Positions 11,401-24,620 of a DNA stretch of 64,000 bases are shown here, piece after piece. The notes under the pieces are model-generated. The model had not been told where the DNA came from and did no database searches. It saw only the letters and a list, made by a program, of their open reading frames with translations. The DNA lies in contig BCKC01000008.1 of the NCBI GenBank assembly GCA_001600455.1, positions 1,647,345 to 1,711,344 of the forward strand, written 5' to 3'. This stretch comes from Endocalyx cinctus (Eukaryota > Ascomycota > Sordariomycetes > Amphisphaeriales > Apiosporaceae). A program made the position numbers and the translations under genes. Numbering within the stretch: the stretch's first letter is position 1; each line of letters begins with the position of its first letter.

Positions 11401-14400
11401 TAGTAAGTCAGAGTCCCGATGGCTATTTCCTCTATGTAGGGCGCAAAGACACACAAGTGAAGATTCGAGGGCAACGCGTGGAGATAGGGGAAATTGAACA
11501 TAGAGCGAAGCAGTTATACCCATCCGCAATTTCCATTGTGGCAAGTCTCATCGCGCCGCGGGGTGACAAACGGAATCCTGTTGTTGCTCTGGTGATCAAG
11601 TTAAATGACCGGTCTAAGTCTGGAGATAGCATGATATTACCAATGACTCCTTCTACCGAGAAGGTATTTGTGTTGTTGAGAGATTCTTTGATCAACGTAC
11701 TGCCATCTTACATGGTTCCTCGACTTTTCATTCCCGCCGCGGAGCTGCCAATGACGACCTCGAGCAAGATTGACCGCAGAACTATCTCTCATATGTTAGA
11801 AAAACTATCAGACAGAGAGTTTGGCCAGTATAGTTTATCTGACTTAGAGAAAGTGCGACCCAGCACCACGACGGAGGTGAAACTCCAGTCGCTTTGGGCT
11901 GAAGTATTCGGTATCTCGCTTGAACAAGTCGGCGTCAATGACCAGTTTCTTCGCTTGGGTGGTGACTCATTTACTGCCATGCGACTTGTGTCTAAGGCTA
12001 ACGCCTCTGACATAAATCTCTCCCTTAGCGTTGCCGATGTGTTCCGCTTCCCGAAGTTGGCGGATTTGGCAAAGCACGTCGACGGTAACATCGCGTCACG
12101 TCTCCACGCCGGTGGGTCCATACCGGCATTTTCGTTATGGAAAGATGCTCGGAAGGGAAAATCAGATGTTGTCTCCAAAGAATATATCGACGAAGAACTC
12201 ATCCAAGTCGCTGCCCAATGTAATGTTTCGAGAACCCAAATTGAGGACGTATACCCTTGTACACCATTGCAGGAAGGGTTAATGGCCATTACCGCTCAAA
12301 ATCCCGGAGCGTATGTCAATCGCTGGTCATATCGACTCAGCACTGATTTTGATGTTGCAAGGTTCCAGAATGCTTGGCGCCAGCTTGTTAATGGTGCCCC
12401 TATCTTCCGTACCCGCATAATACCCGGCCAAGTGTCTGGCGCTCTACAGGTAGTAGTTAGAGAAGAAATATCCTGGATACATGGAACTCACTTGAATCAG
12501 TATCTGGAAATAGATTCAGCAAAGCAGATAACATATGGAGCGCCTTTAGTTCGCCTAGCACTTATTAGCGAGAAGCAAGACGAAAGGTACTTCGTCATGA
12601 CAGCACATCACGCTATCCACGATGGCTGGAGTATGTCCAAGGCTTTTGAACTTCTTTACCGGATATATGCTTTTAAAGAAGTACCAAAATTAACACCTTA
12701 CACGGGTTTTATCAGTTATCTGGAAAATCAAGATCCAACAGCCGCTCGGTCATTCTGGCTATCGCAGCTCGAGGATGATTTGGGGACACCTTTTCCGGCA
12801 GCAAGTATAAGTTCCCATCAATTTCAACCATCAAGGTCCATACAATATCAAATCAAATACGAGCATCATGGAGGACCAGTTACCTTGGCTACTCTGCTAC
12901 GCGCTGCTTGGGCATTGGTGATATCATCGTACACTGGCGAGAATGTCCTATTCGCCGTGCCACTTTCGGGGCGAGCTGCTCCTGTACACGGGATATTAAA
13001 CATACTGGGACCCACTGTCACAACTGTTCCGGTCCATGTCCATGTTGATGGTCAACAAACTGTAAAAGATTATGTATCTATGATACATAAGCAGGCGATA
13101 GACATGTTTCCTTTCGAACACACTGGGTTGCACCATATAAGTCGTCTCGTTAATAAGAAGCTAAACTTAAATCATATATTTGCCGTTCAACCAGCCGCAG
13201 AGCTCGATACCCCGTCAACCGCAGCTATTATGGGACTCGAATCCATCGCAGTACCTAGTTCAGAGTTAGGCGATTTTTTTATAGTAGTGGAGTGCATCAC
13301 AGGAAGTGAAGATAATGATACCATCGAAATACGAACACGCTTCGACGATAACGTGATCACTGGACCCCATGTTCAACGTCTTCTGTGTCGACTTCAACAC
13401 GTTCTATCTCAGCTAGTGTCGAGCTCGGGAGATGGCGTTGATAGTGCTCCAAAATGCATCGGAGATATTCAGCTCATCAGTCCGGAGGAAATTGACCAGC
13501 TTGCTCAGTGGAATCGCGACATTCCGATGAAGATGGATACTCTTGTTCACACGCCCATTGCTGCGCACGCTGTAGAGCGGCCAAATTATCCTTCTGTTTG
13601 CTCCTGGGACGGTGAGCTTCCTTATTCTGAGCTGGATCACCTCTCCACCCAATTAGCACAATATATGGTAGCACTTGGGGTTGGTCCCGAGATTATGGTG
13701 ATCCAATGTTTCGACAAGTCTAAATGGGCCGTAGTGTCCATGCTCGCTACTCTTAAGGCAGGAGGTGCAGTTGTTTCAGTAAACGCTATTCCAGCACTGC
13801 GTCTTCAGATGATAATCGAAGACACCCGGGCGTCCATCGCATTAGTTTCCCCACAGTACACACAATGTTTCCAAAACAATATAGCCCACGTCTTACCCAT
13901 CGGAAACACCTTCTTTGAGAAATTACCTCAAGATTTAGACCACCCATTGCCTGTTATAAGACCTGCCAATGCAGCTTTCGTTATCTACACTTCTGGTTCA
14001 ACAGGTACCCCGAAAGGAGTCGTGGTTGATCACAGCTCTATGTGCACAAGCATGCAATTACATGGGAAAGCCCTCGGCATGAGTAGCAGCACACGCACAC
14101 TTCAATTCTCTCCACTCACTTTTGATGCAGCTCTCCATGATATTATAACCACGCTGCAATACGGTGGCTGCGTATGCATTCCATCTGAAGAAGAGAGAAT
14201 GGATAACTTGGCTGGAGTTATTACGAAGATGAGAGTAAACTACACCCTCCTTGTGCCCAGAGCCCTGAGCAGTATAAAGCCATCCGAAGTTCCGACACTT
14301 AAAACGCTAACGCTCGGCGGCGAAGCTGTCTTTTCAAGCCATGTTGATCGATGGATACGGAATACTCGTGTCTTCAATGCTTATGGACCATCCGAGTGCT

Positions 14401-17400
14401 CGATCATTGCTACTATTGGCAAAGTCACCAAATCTGGCGAAGCATCAAGAATCGGCTACGGCACAGCTGGTGCTACTTGGGTTGCCGACTTAAATTATTA
14501 CGACCGCCTGGCTCCTATCGGTTCTGTTGGTGAATTGCTTCTTGAAGGCCCAACCATAGCAAGGGGCTACCTGAACGATCCGCACAAGACCAGTCAGAGT
14601 TTCATCCATGATCCCAAATGGCTTACTGATAGTCGCCTCAATCCAGCGTCAACTACTCGACGAATATATCGAACAGGAGATCTCGTTATACAACACGACG
14701 ACGGCTCTCTATCTTATATCGGAAGAAACGACGCCCAAGTAAAGATACGTGGTCAACGAGCCGAAATTGGTGAGATTGAAAACTACCTCATTCGCCATGA
14801 TAGAGTTGCCGATGCCATAGTACACTATACTCAAGTAGTAGGCAGCTCACAACTCGTTGCATTTCTTACTCTTCAGGATCTTACTTCTGAAATACATATG
14901 AGTGATTATGATGTACAGCCTCTCGTATCGGATGTTTTGCAGCAGGCTCTCCGAAGAATAGAGGAAATTCGGCAGGAACTGGCTAAATTCGTACCAGAAT
15001 ACATGGTACCAACCCTCTGGATACCGCTAGCATTCATACCGCGAAATATTTCAGGCAAAGCTGATCGCAACAAGCTTCTCCGGTGGTTTAAAGATGCAGA
15101 TACAGAGTATCTCGATACGTTCACGACAAGCAGCCTTGTGAATGCATCCGATCAGCCGGTGGCAGATGAGAAAGAGCTACAGATTCGGGACGTGTTAGCT
15201 GACATTCTGGGTCTACCGTTAGAGAAGATCTCTATGAATCGGTCTTTCCTTAACTTGGGCGGCGATTCTATCACCGCAATGCAAGTGGTGTCCCGTTGTC
15301 GTACGCAGCATGGCATTTCGGTCCACGTTCGTGATATACTGCAGAGCAGCTCAATTTCCCAGATCGCCCAGGGAGCTATATGCGAAAAGCCACGGACGCT
15401 ACAATCAGACGTTTTCGATGTCTATTTTGATCTTTCTCCAATACAAAATCTCTATTTCCGTGCCATTGCCCCAAATGGCCTTGACACTCGAGGAGAGAAT
15501 AGATTTAACCAGAGCGTAGTCCTAGCTACCCACAGAACACTCCACCCTCGCGAAGTAGACCGTGCGATTCGAATTCTAGTCCAGAAGCACCCAATGCTCC
15601 GCGCACGATTCCATGAGACTGAACATGGGTGGAAGCAGATCATCACATCAACCGTAGATCAATCTTATCACTTGGGTTATCACGATGTCCAGGACGGAGA
15701 AGCGGTTAACGCCATAATTGCCTCAGCGCAACGTCAACTAGATATCCAGTCCGGCCCAGTATTTTCAACTGATCTTATCAACAATATTCAAAGCGAAAAG
15801 CAGTTTTTATGCTTGGTAGCACATCACCTAGTGGTTGACCTGGTCTCTTGGCGTATAATTATTCGCGACTTCGAGGAGGCAATCAATCAGCGTTCCGTTT
15901 CCAATATCTCAGCTGGTCAAACCTCCTACCAGATGTGGACGAATATTCTTTCAGAGAATATTGCAGGGTCAAAAACACCTATAAATTCTCTTACCAATGA
16001 GACTCCGGACGTCGATTTCAATTACTGGGGACTCACACCTTCGGCCAATGTCTATGGGGACCGGATATCAGAGACCTTCACGTTGAAGAAGCAGGTATTA
16101 ACTCTTCTTCATCCCGATCAGCCACTACGAACCGAGCCTATCGACGTTCTTCTCGCTGCCTTGCTCCATTCTTTCCACCAGACATTTACCGACCGGCCAA
16201 CTCCCGATATTTTTAATGAAGAACATGGCCGTCAGTCCGTGGATGACACCATCGAGCTTTCCAGCACCGTGGGATGGTTCACTGTGTTGACCCCTATACG
16301 TGCTCCTTCCGCTACAGACAAATTGCTTGATTTGTTACGAAAGGTAAAGGATCAGCGTCGAAGTATCCATAAGCATCATCTCGATTATCCCGTCTCTCGA
16401 TTTTTGAATTCCAACGGGCAGGCAATTATATCCTCCGGTAGTCAGATTGAGATTCTATTCAACTTTGCAGGTCGATACCACACGTCAAACACAACAACAA
16501 AAACGTGGGATATTACTAGGGACTATGATCAGCCGGACTTGACTGGTGTTGGCAGTAATGTGAGACGACTCGCCATATTCGAAGTCGAGGCATTAATTTG
16601 GGAAGACCAGCTCAAAGTCAGCCTTAGCTTTAGCAAGAAAACATTAAAGCAGGATGGAATAAGGAGTTGGATTCGCGCATACGAAAATTCACTCAAAGAC
16701 GTGCTGACTATCTTGCAGACTACCCAGCCCCGCTTTACACTCTCTGACTTGCCTTCCTTGAAATTAACGTACGATGAATTAGACCAATTTCAAGATACCA
16801 CTCTTCCTAACTCGAGAATCAAAATATCTGAGATCGAAAACATCTGTGCTTGTTCGCCTATTCAGCAAGGCATCCTCGTGAGCCAGCTGAAAGGAACGGC
16901 CACGTATCAAGTGAAGCAAATATTTGAGATTCGGGAGGTTAAGGAACAAAAAGTTGATCTGAATCGTTTGTCGTCTGCATGGTCTGATGTAATCAGCCGG
17001 CATGCTATTCTACGAACTGTTTTTGTTCAATCCCATCTTGCGAATAATCTGTTTACACAGGTAATCCTCAAAGAATGGAAACCCCAAATCGAGAAAATCC
17101 AATGCGAAGAACACGATATTCTTACAACATTCGCAGCAGTAGGCGATCCTGTTAGCTGTGAAAATGAACCAGGTCATCAATTTACCCTGTGCACTACTTC
17201 CGACAATCGAACATACGCAAGAATCAGTATCAATCATGCCCTCGCCGATGCCTCGTCATTCGGGTTGATATTTACCGATTTAATCAAATTCTATGACGGG
17301 AGCCTTCCTGTCTGTCCTGCTCCACCCTACAGTGCATACGTGGACTTTATGGTCCAAAATTCTGCAGCGGAAAATTTCGAGTACTGGACGTCAAGATTAG

Positions 17401-20400
17401 CTGGCGCTCAGCCAAGCCACCTACCTCCGTCAATTACCACGAGAGTCAAACGAAGGACCTTGGAGACGATCAAAACCACAGTATCCGATATGGATGCGTT
17501 ACATCGCTTCCGTGATGAGCAAGGTGTCACAGTAGCTAGTATTATGCAGCTTGCATGGGGTTTGGTGTTATCCAAATATTCAGGTTCTCGGGATGTCATA
17601 TTTGGTTGCTTGGCAAACGGTAGAGATGCTCCTATCTCTGGCGCCAATGAGATTGTCGGTCCTATGATTAATATGATAATCTCACGGGTACAGTTACATG
17701 AAACATCCATATTAACAGTTGCTCAGGCGACACAGAAGCTCCAACATGACTTCCTTGAGGCATTCAACCATCAGCGGACGCCATTAGCTGATATACAGCA
17801 TGCACTACCATTATTCGGACGGAGCCTTTTCAATACAACCGTCTCATTTGTTCGAAGTTCTGCTCTATTATCAACCAAAGTCGGAGGGCTGAAATTACGT
17901 TCTATTGCCGGAGAAGATCCAACGGAGTACGACCTAAATCTTAACGTCATGTACACAAGTAATGAGTTAGTCTTATCAATTCAACACTCGACCGATTTCA
18001 TGGACAGTGAATCGGTTCGCCGGCTTCAGGCCAGTTTAGAACATACTCTCTTATCGATTACTAGCATGCCTGATCGATCAATCGATGAGATACTTGGGTT
18101 GAGTCCTATGGACATCGCGTCACTGCATAAATGGAATTATACCGTCCCACAGACTCAGCCAGGCTTTATTCACGACAAAATCTTCCAGCAACAACTGATT
18201 TATCCCGAAGCCACTGCAATATGTTCACCCGATGGGGAATTGACATATGCACAGCTAGATGTTATGGCTCAAACCATGGCTGCCCATCTCCACAAGCAAG
18301 GCATCGGCCGGGAAGATGCAGTTGGTGTATGTTTCGAAAAGTCCATGTGGTATATCATTTCAATGCTGGCAGTTCTCAAAGTCGGAGGAGTGGTTGTTCC
18401 CTTGGGTTTCAATATACCGTCACGGCGTTTAGATTTCATCCTGCAACATACTAGAATATCAGTTGTTCTGACATCAGAGGGCTGTGTACCAAAGTTTCGG
18501 GATCAAAACAAAATCCAGACTATCACGGTAAACTCCCAGTTTCTAGATGGTATTTCTGGAACATCAAGCTTCTTTAAACATCAGGATTTAAGTCCTGATG
18601 ATGCAGCTGTTGTTATATACACATCAGGGTCTACGGGAACTCCGAAAGGGGTTGTGCTTACCCACGGATCTTTATCCACAAGCCTGTCGGTTCATGGAGC
18701 TAAACTATCCGTCGACGCCAACACTCGGGCTCTACAATTTTCGGCGTACGTATTCGACGTTAGTCTATTAGACACGTTAGGCGTTCTTCAGGTTGGCGGC
18801 TGTGTATGCATCGTAACTGAGGAAGATAGGATGAATGTATCCAGCCTCACCAAATCTATGGAACTTATGAAGGTTAATTTTGCATCACTGACCCCTACCG
18901 TGGCTGGGATGATAAACCCTGCTGAAGTTCCATCTCTTCATACTTTGGCTCTTGCAGGAGAGGCTCTACCACCCCATATTGTGAGTACTTGGGTATCACA
19001 TGTAGATATATTCAACTGCTACGGCCCAGCTGAATGCACGGTTCTTACGTCAATAAACGGTCCGATCGTTAATGCCGACCAGTCGTCCAACATTGGCCGT
19101 TCTCAAGCAGGCATAGGCTGGGTAGCATATCAAGATAATTCTCAGTCCCTGGTGCCTATTGGTATCCCAGGAGAACTGCTTGTTGAGGGACCCATCTTGT
19201 CTCGTGGTTATCTTTATGATTCAGCAAGAACAGAAGAAGCTTTTATCACAAACCCGAAGTTTCTGGCCAAGTATGGATTTGAAACAAATCCGTCGCGTCG
19301 CATGTATCGGACCGGCGATATTGTGAGACAAGACCCAGTCGACGGTTCCATGATTTATCTCGGTAGGCGTGACGGTCAAATAAAGATACGTGGGCAGCGC
19401 GTCGAAGTCGGTGAAATTGAAGCCAGTATCAGGCGTCACTTACAAGAGGCAAAAATGTTGGCCGTCGATTTGATCGTGCCGCAAGGAAGAAACCATGGCG
19501 ATGGTGTTCTCGCGGTAGCCATCGAGTTGAAAAAGGAGAACGATGCAACCTCCGATTATCCATTCTCACCAGTCAATCCTTCCCTAAGAAGTTCTCTCAT
19601 AGAGCTACGGGCCTCTCTAGGTGACGAACTTCCATCGTTCATGGTACCATCGCTCTATTTTCCAATGAGAATTCCCTTAACCACTTCCGGCAAGATCGAT
19701 AGAATATCTCTTAAAGCGTCTCTTGAAAATATCTCTCAGGATCAATTAGTTAATTATTGGCTTTCTGGAGACATAAACACCCAACCTCTAACTGATACGG
19801 AAAAGCATCTCCAGAAACTTTGGGAGGCAGCACTCGGATCTACGGGAGACCTTGGTTTGAATACGAACTTTTTTCATACTGGTGGCGACTCTGTGAATGC
19901 TATGCGGTTAGTGAAATTAGCTCGCGATGCACAGCCTCCCATTCCTCTCACTGTGGCAGATGTATTCAAGAATCCTGTTCTTAAAAACATGGCCAGTTTT
20001 ATTGATGAGAAATTGTCTATTACCACTCAACGGAGTTCAGAAGAGGAGTTCGACACGAAGCAATACTCTCTGTTACCCGGGGCGAAGAAACCTTCTCAAG
20101 ATGACTTGGCACGTCTTGCATTGCTGGCCAACTGCAACCCAGGGGATATTGAAGACATTTACCCTTGCACCCCAACTCAGGAGGGATTTATGGCCATTAC
20201 GAGTCAACAAGAAGGGGCATATATGTCTCGTTGGGCTTTTCGTTTGGACGAGTCTATCGAAGTCAATCGATTCATTTCTGCCTGGGGAAAGGTCGCTGAA
20301 GCAACTTCGACCCTCCGTACGCGGTTGATCCAAGATTCTAAGTATGGAATAGTGCAGGTAGTTTTGCGACATTCCATACAATGGCTGCATATCGAATCCG

Positions 20401-23400
20401 ATTTATCATCATATATATCTAAATGTGAAAAAGAGACAATGGGGTTGGGAACTCAGCTTTCCAAATTCGCCATAGTGACAACCAATCCCGATCAGAAATT
20501 TTTTGTCTTGGCGGCGCATCACAGTATTTATGACGGCTGGAGTTTGACAAAACTTTTACGATCTGCATCAGAGTTTTATTTCAAAAGAGATACCCCGTTG
20601 TTCGTGCCCTTCAGGTGGTTTATAGAATATATCCGACGGCTGAACGAGAGACCAGAAGCCAAGCAGTTCTGGCTATCAATGCTAAAAACCGACACGTTAG
20701 TCGCATTCCCTGTGGTATCAAGTTCTCATCAACCTGGAAATTATAAAAAAGTCAAACATATCATCAGTCCAAGCAACTCAGTCAGTCCAGTGACAATGGC
20801 GACATTTTTAAGAGCGACCTGGGCGTTGGTACTGTCAGCGGAGACTGGGAGTCAAGATGTACTATTCGCGACCCCAGTATCTGGTCGAACTTCGGCGATG
20901 GAAGGAATTCTGGATGTCCCGGGGCCGACCATAGCGACGGTGCCCGTTCGTATCCGTCTTGATCAAGGTCAGAAAATAATGGATTACCTAGTTATGGTTC
21001 AGCAACAAGCCACAGATATGATTCCTTTCGAACATTTCGGATTGCAAAACATCGCCCAGCTAAACCCAAATGTCACACTGAACTTACAACATCTTTTCGT
21101 TGTTCAACCATCGATTTTCAATACTGCAGATCAGATATTCCCTGGTATGAGACAAGAGCCAGTTGACACCCTAACCTTTTCCGGATTTCCGCTAGTCCTT
21201 GAGTGTGATACAGAATCTAGCAATAATCGCCAGCTTGTCAAGCTCCTAGTACAGTTTGACACAAGTGTTATATCGACTAACAAGATGGAGAGCATCTTAG
21301 AAAGATTCGAACAGGTTTTCTTCCAGCTCCAGCAACATGCCATTGTTAACAAGAACAAGGACCTCCGCCTGAGTGACATAAATACCCTAATCCATCGAGA
21401 TGCCATGCAGCTAAAAGAATGGAACCCGCCTTGTCAACTTCGGGCACAGACTTGCCTCCATGAGCTCGTGCACCAGAACCGATTATCTACGCCGCTTGCT
21501 CCCGCAGTACACGCGTGGGACGGCAAATTCTCTTACGAGCAGCTCGACGAGCTCGCTTCTAGGCTTGCTCATCATCTCATCAATCAGGGTGTAGTGATAG
21601 AAACTAATATAGCATTCATGTGCCATAAGTCGAAATGGGCCATTGTCGCGATATTGGCAATCCTTCAGGCCGGTGCGACAATTGTACCTCTCAATCCACA
21701 GCATCCTCCTCAGAGAATACGAGACATCTTAGAAGCGGCTCAAATAAAATTCATGATTTGTTCTCAGGGGCTAAACAGCTACGATTTAATGATAGCTCAT
21801 ACAACAGTCTTGGATGAAGAATTCCTTTCGCAGCTTCCAGCTAAGGGCTACCCGGCCTGTCCAGAAGTACAGGCGTCGAATGCAGCCTTCATAAACTTCA
21901 CGTCGGGCAGTACTGGTGCTCCCAAGGGCGTTGTTCTCGAGCATGGATCTATTCTAAGCTGTCTCCTCGATTTCGGCTTACGGTGCGGTGCGCGGGAAAT
22001 CAATGTATTGCAGTTTTCAGCCTTCACCTTCGACGTCAGTATTGCGGAAATTTTCTCGGCTTTACTATTCGGTCGCTGCATCTGTGTAATATCCGATGAA
22101 GATCGTATGAATGGTCTCGCGGATGCAATGCGCACATTTAAAGTCAATACAGCGCTCCTGACGCCTACGATCGCTAATCTTATACATCCGAAGGATGTCC
22201 CTGATCTTAAAACTCTTATCTTTGCTGGAGAGGATTTAAAACCTGACGTTGTGGGTAAATGGGTATCCAAGGGCATCGAGCTCTACAATGGGTACGGACC
22301 GACGGAATGCTCAATCTTTACTACTATAGCAGGCCCTATTACAACAGATAAGCCACCCATCCCTATCGGAAAAGCTTTAGGTGGGAGCAATGTATGGGTT
22401 GTTGACCCATTAAATATCCATCGCCTGGTACCTATCGGTAGTGTAGGAGAGCTCATGGTAGAAGGTCCATTGGTAGCTCGAGGCTACCTGAACAACGAGC
22501 AGAAAACCTCCGAGTCCTTTATCACGAATGTATCCTGGAAGTCGCAATTCGGCAATGACGTTAGCCGGTTCTATCGTACTGGGGATTTGGTTACTCAAAA
22601 CGCGACGGGTGCGTTATCGTACGTGGGACGCCTCGACACGCAACTGAAAATCCGGGGCCAGAGGGTTGAGATTGGAGAGATCGAGTATTGGCTAAAAAGG
22701 ATTTCTGGGCTCCATGAAATTGTCGTTATACCTCTCACTAAGACTTCCCCTCTGGACGGGTCTCGCAACACAGACCTCGCCGCGGTCATTGAAGTAGACC
22801 CTGAACAGCTACCTCCTATACTTTTGCCCCTATCCGATGAGCAGCGCCAAAGCTTCTTCGACCTGCAAGTCGCACTTTCTGACATTCTCCCGCCATATAT
22901 GCTCCCAAAACTATATATACCAATCTCTAAGTTGCCGTTGATGGATTCAGGCAAGATGGATCGGAAGATTTTAACAAGTATTGTATCACAATTAAGTAGT
23001 CTAGATGTGTATTTCCTACACGAACAAAAAGTGCCGCCATCTACCGAAACGGAAAAGCGTCTCCAATTGTTGTGGGCATCAATATTAAACGTGTCAGCGG
23101 AATCAATTGGAGCAAGCGATAACTTTTTCAATTCTGGTGGAGATTCTATCTCGGCTATGCGCCTAGTTGCCAAAGCTCGCCAACAAGACGGCGTTTCCCT
23201 CAGAGTAACGGATATATTCAAGTTTCCCGTCTTATCAAAACTCGCGCTGTTCCTTGATCACAACGGCAAGGAGAATACACCAAGTCAGGTCGACGAATAT
23301 CGCCCGTTCTCTGCCTTGAGAATTCCCGATTCACCTGATTGCCTTATTCAGGACCTGCTGTCTTACGTCTCGATCCCTGCCACCATTTTAGATGCCGCCC

Positions 23401-24620
23401 CCACAACAGACTTTCAAGCTCTCGCGATAGGGGCTTCTTTGAAACCAAGCCGTGATTTACTTGCCCATGTCAGCATTGATAGAGATGGGCCGTGCGATAT
23501 CAGTCGGTGGAAGGCGAGCTTTCTGGGTCTTGTCAAATCTCACGAAGCATTGCGTACCGCTTACGTCTCTAAGGACAATCAACTTCTTCAAGTCGTCCTT
23601 GACGTCTACGAGCCAGCCATGATACATGTCAACACGGGGGATCGAACCATTGAACAAACGACCAAGGATTTAATTTCTAAAGATATGCATCTTCCACCTC
23701 GGTTAGGTCGACCTTTTATACACTTTGCAATTATCACCTCCGACTTTAATTCCCGTCATCGCATCCTCTTTCGCCTCACCCACGCCGATTACGATGCCTT
23801 GTCGCTTTCTTTCTTCGTTAGCACGCTGAAAGCGATATACGAACAGCAAGAAGTGGGAAAATATTTCGGATTCTGTCAGTATATTCACAGGCTAGGTTGT
23901 CAAGATAAAGAAGACCAGCGGAGATATTGGAAGGACTTGCTTCAAGGCTCTTCTATGCCAATTATCCGCCCTCGTCTCAACTTCCCCCGTGAAAGGAATT
24001 GTGAATTGATCCATCACGGGACTAGAAAGGTGCGCATCACGAGAGCTCTCCCCAACGGTATCACGATGCCTACAGTAATCCGAGCGGCATGGGCAAAAGT
24101 GCTTGCCAACCACCTCGGCAACTCCGATGTGATGTTTGGTGAGGTAGTTTCTGGTAGAATGTCGGGTGATATCTTAGCGGACAGAACGGCCGGATGTTGC
24201 GTAAACCTCGTGCCAGTTCGGATACTGCTATCCGAGTATCAGACGGACGACGATCTCTTGCGTCAACTTCAGGATCAGCAACTGTCCCGTCTTCCGCACG
24301 AAACCCTTGGATTCTGTGAGATTCTTGAATCATGTGGGGGCTTCTCAACGGGAACTCAGTTCACCTCAACAATAAACTTCATTGATCGACGCCCTCCCAC
24401 CACTATCAAAATTGATCATGTGGAGCATAACATAACGATTACATTACCAGATGGAGAGGGAAGTTCTGGAGATATTAACATCACTTCGTACCTTGACGAT
24501 AAGCATGTTCATATTGCCATGGGATATCTAAATCAGGCTATCCCGCCCGAGCTAGCTGAGAAACTTTTCAACGGTATTTGTGTGGTCGCAGATGACTTGA
24601 TCAATCGCAGGAGAGGCTGA
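2440..24620 (+). CDS. Five-module nonribosomal peptide synthetase with orphan N-terminal T domain and terminal CT domain
   Basis: Predicted 7317-residue NRPS from two exons, 2440-5148 and 5376-24620. The GTAAGC...AATAG intron (227 nt, phase 0) falls inside C1; joining restores the C-domain text. The first in-frame ATG (2440) starts MSWDDES just before the T domain. Domains by residue: T0 (GGDS, S40); E0-like (about 105-515, HH replaced by F225-R226); C1 (from 541, T-H675-ALVD-G); A1 (980-1500); T1 (GGES, S1555); E1 (1605-2065, H1743-P1744-LIVDG); C2 (N-H2216-ALVDA); A2 (2522-3045); T2 (S3101); C3 (HHAIHDG, H3314-H3315); A3 (3615-4140); T3 (S4201); E2 (HHLVVDL, H4386-H4387); C4 (N-H4857-ALADA); A4 (5152-5688); T4 (S5742); C5 (HHSIYDG, H5951-H5952); A5 (6250-6770); T5 (S6827); CT (T-H7039-ADYDA). 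All five A domains keep the TSGSTG core and the A10 lysine. The architecture implies an acyl-pentapeptide released by CT-catalysed cyclisation. Product identity is unknown. Confidence 0.93.
5149..5375 (+). other. Intron within NRPS C1 domain
   Basis: Donor GTAAGC directly follows codon 903 (Glu), and the acceptor AATAG precedes TATGACTTAACC. The upstream frame runs on into a stop at 5232. Joined, the protein reads from FKVIEAYNTSE into YDLTLEISTGENLLEGRL, the expected end of a condensation domain. This shows that the two long open frames are one gene, not two genes or a frameshift. At 227 nt it is longer than nearly all other introns in the window. Confidence 0.85.
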
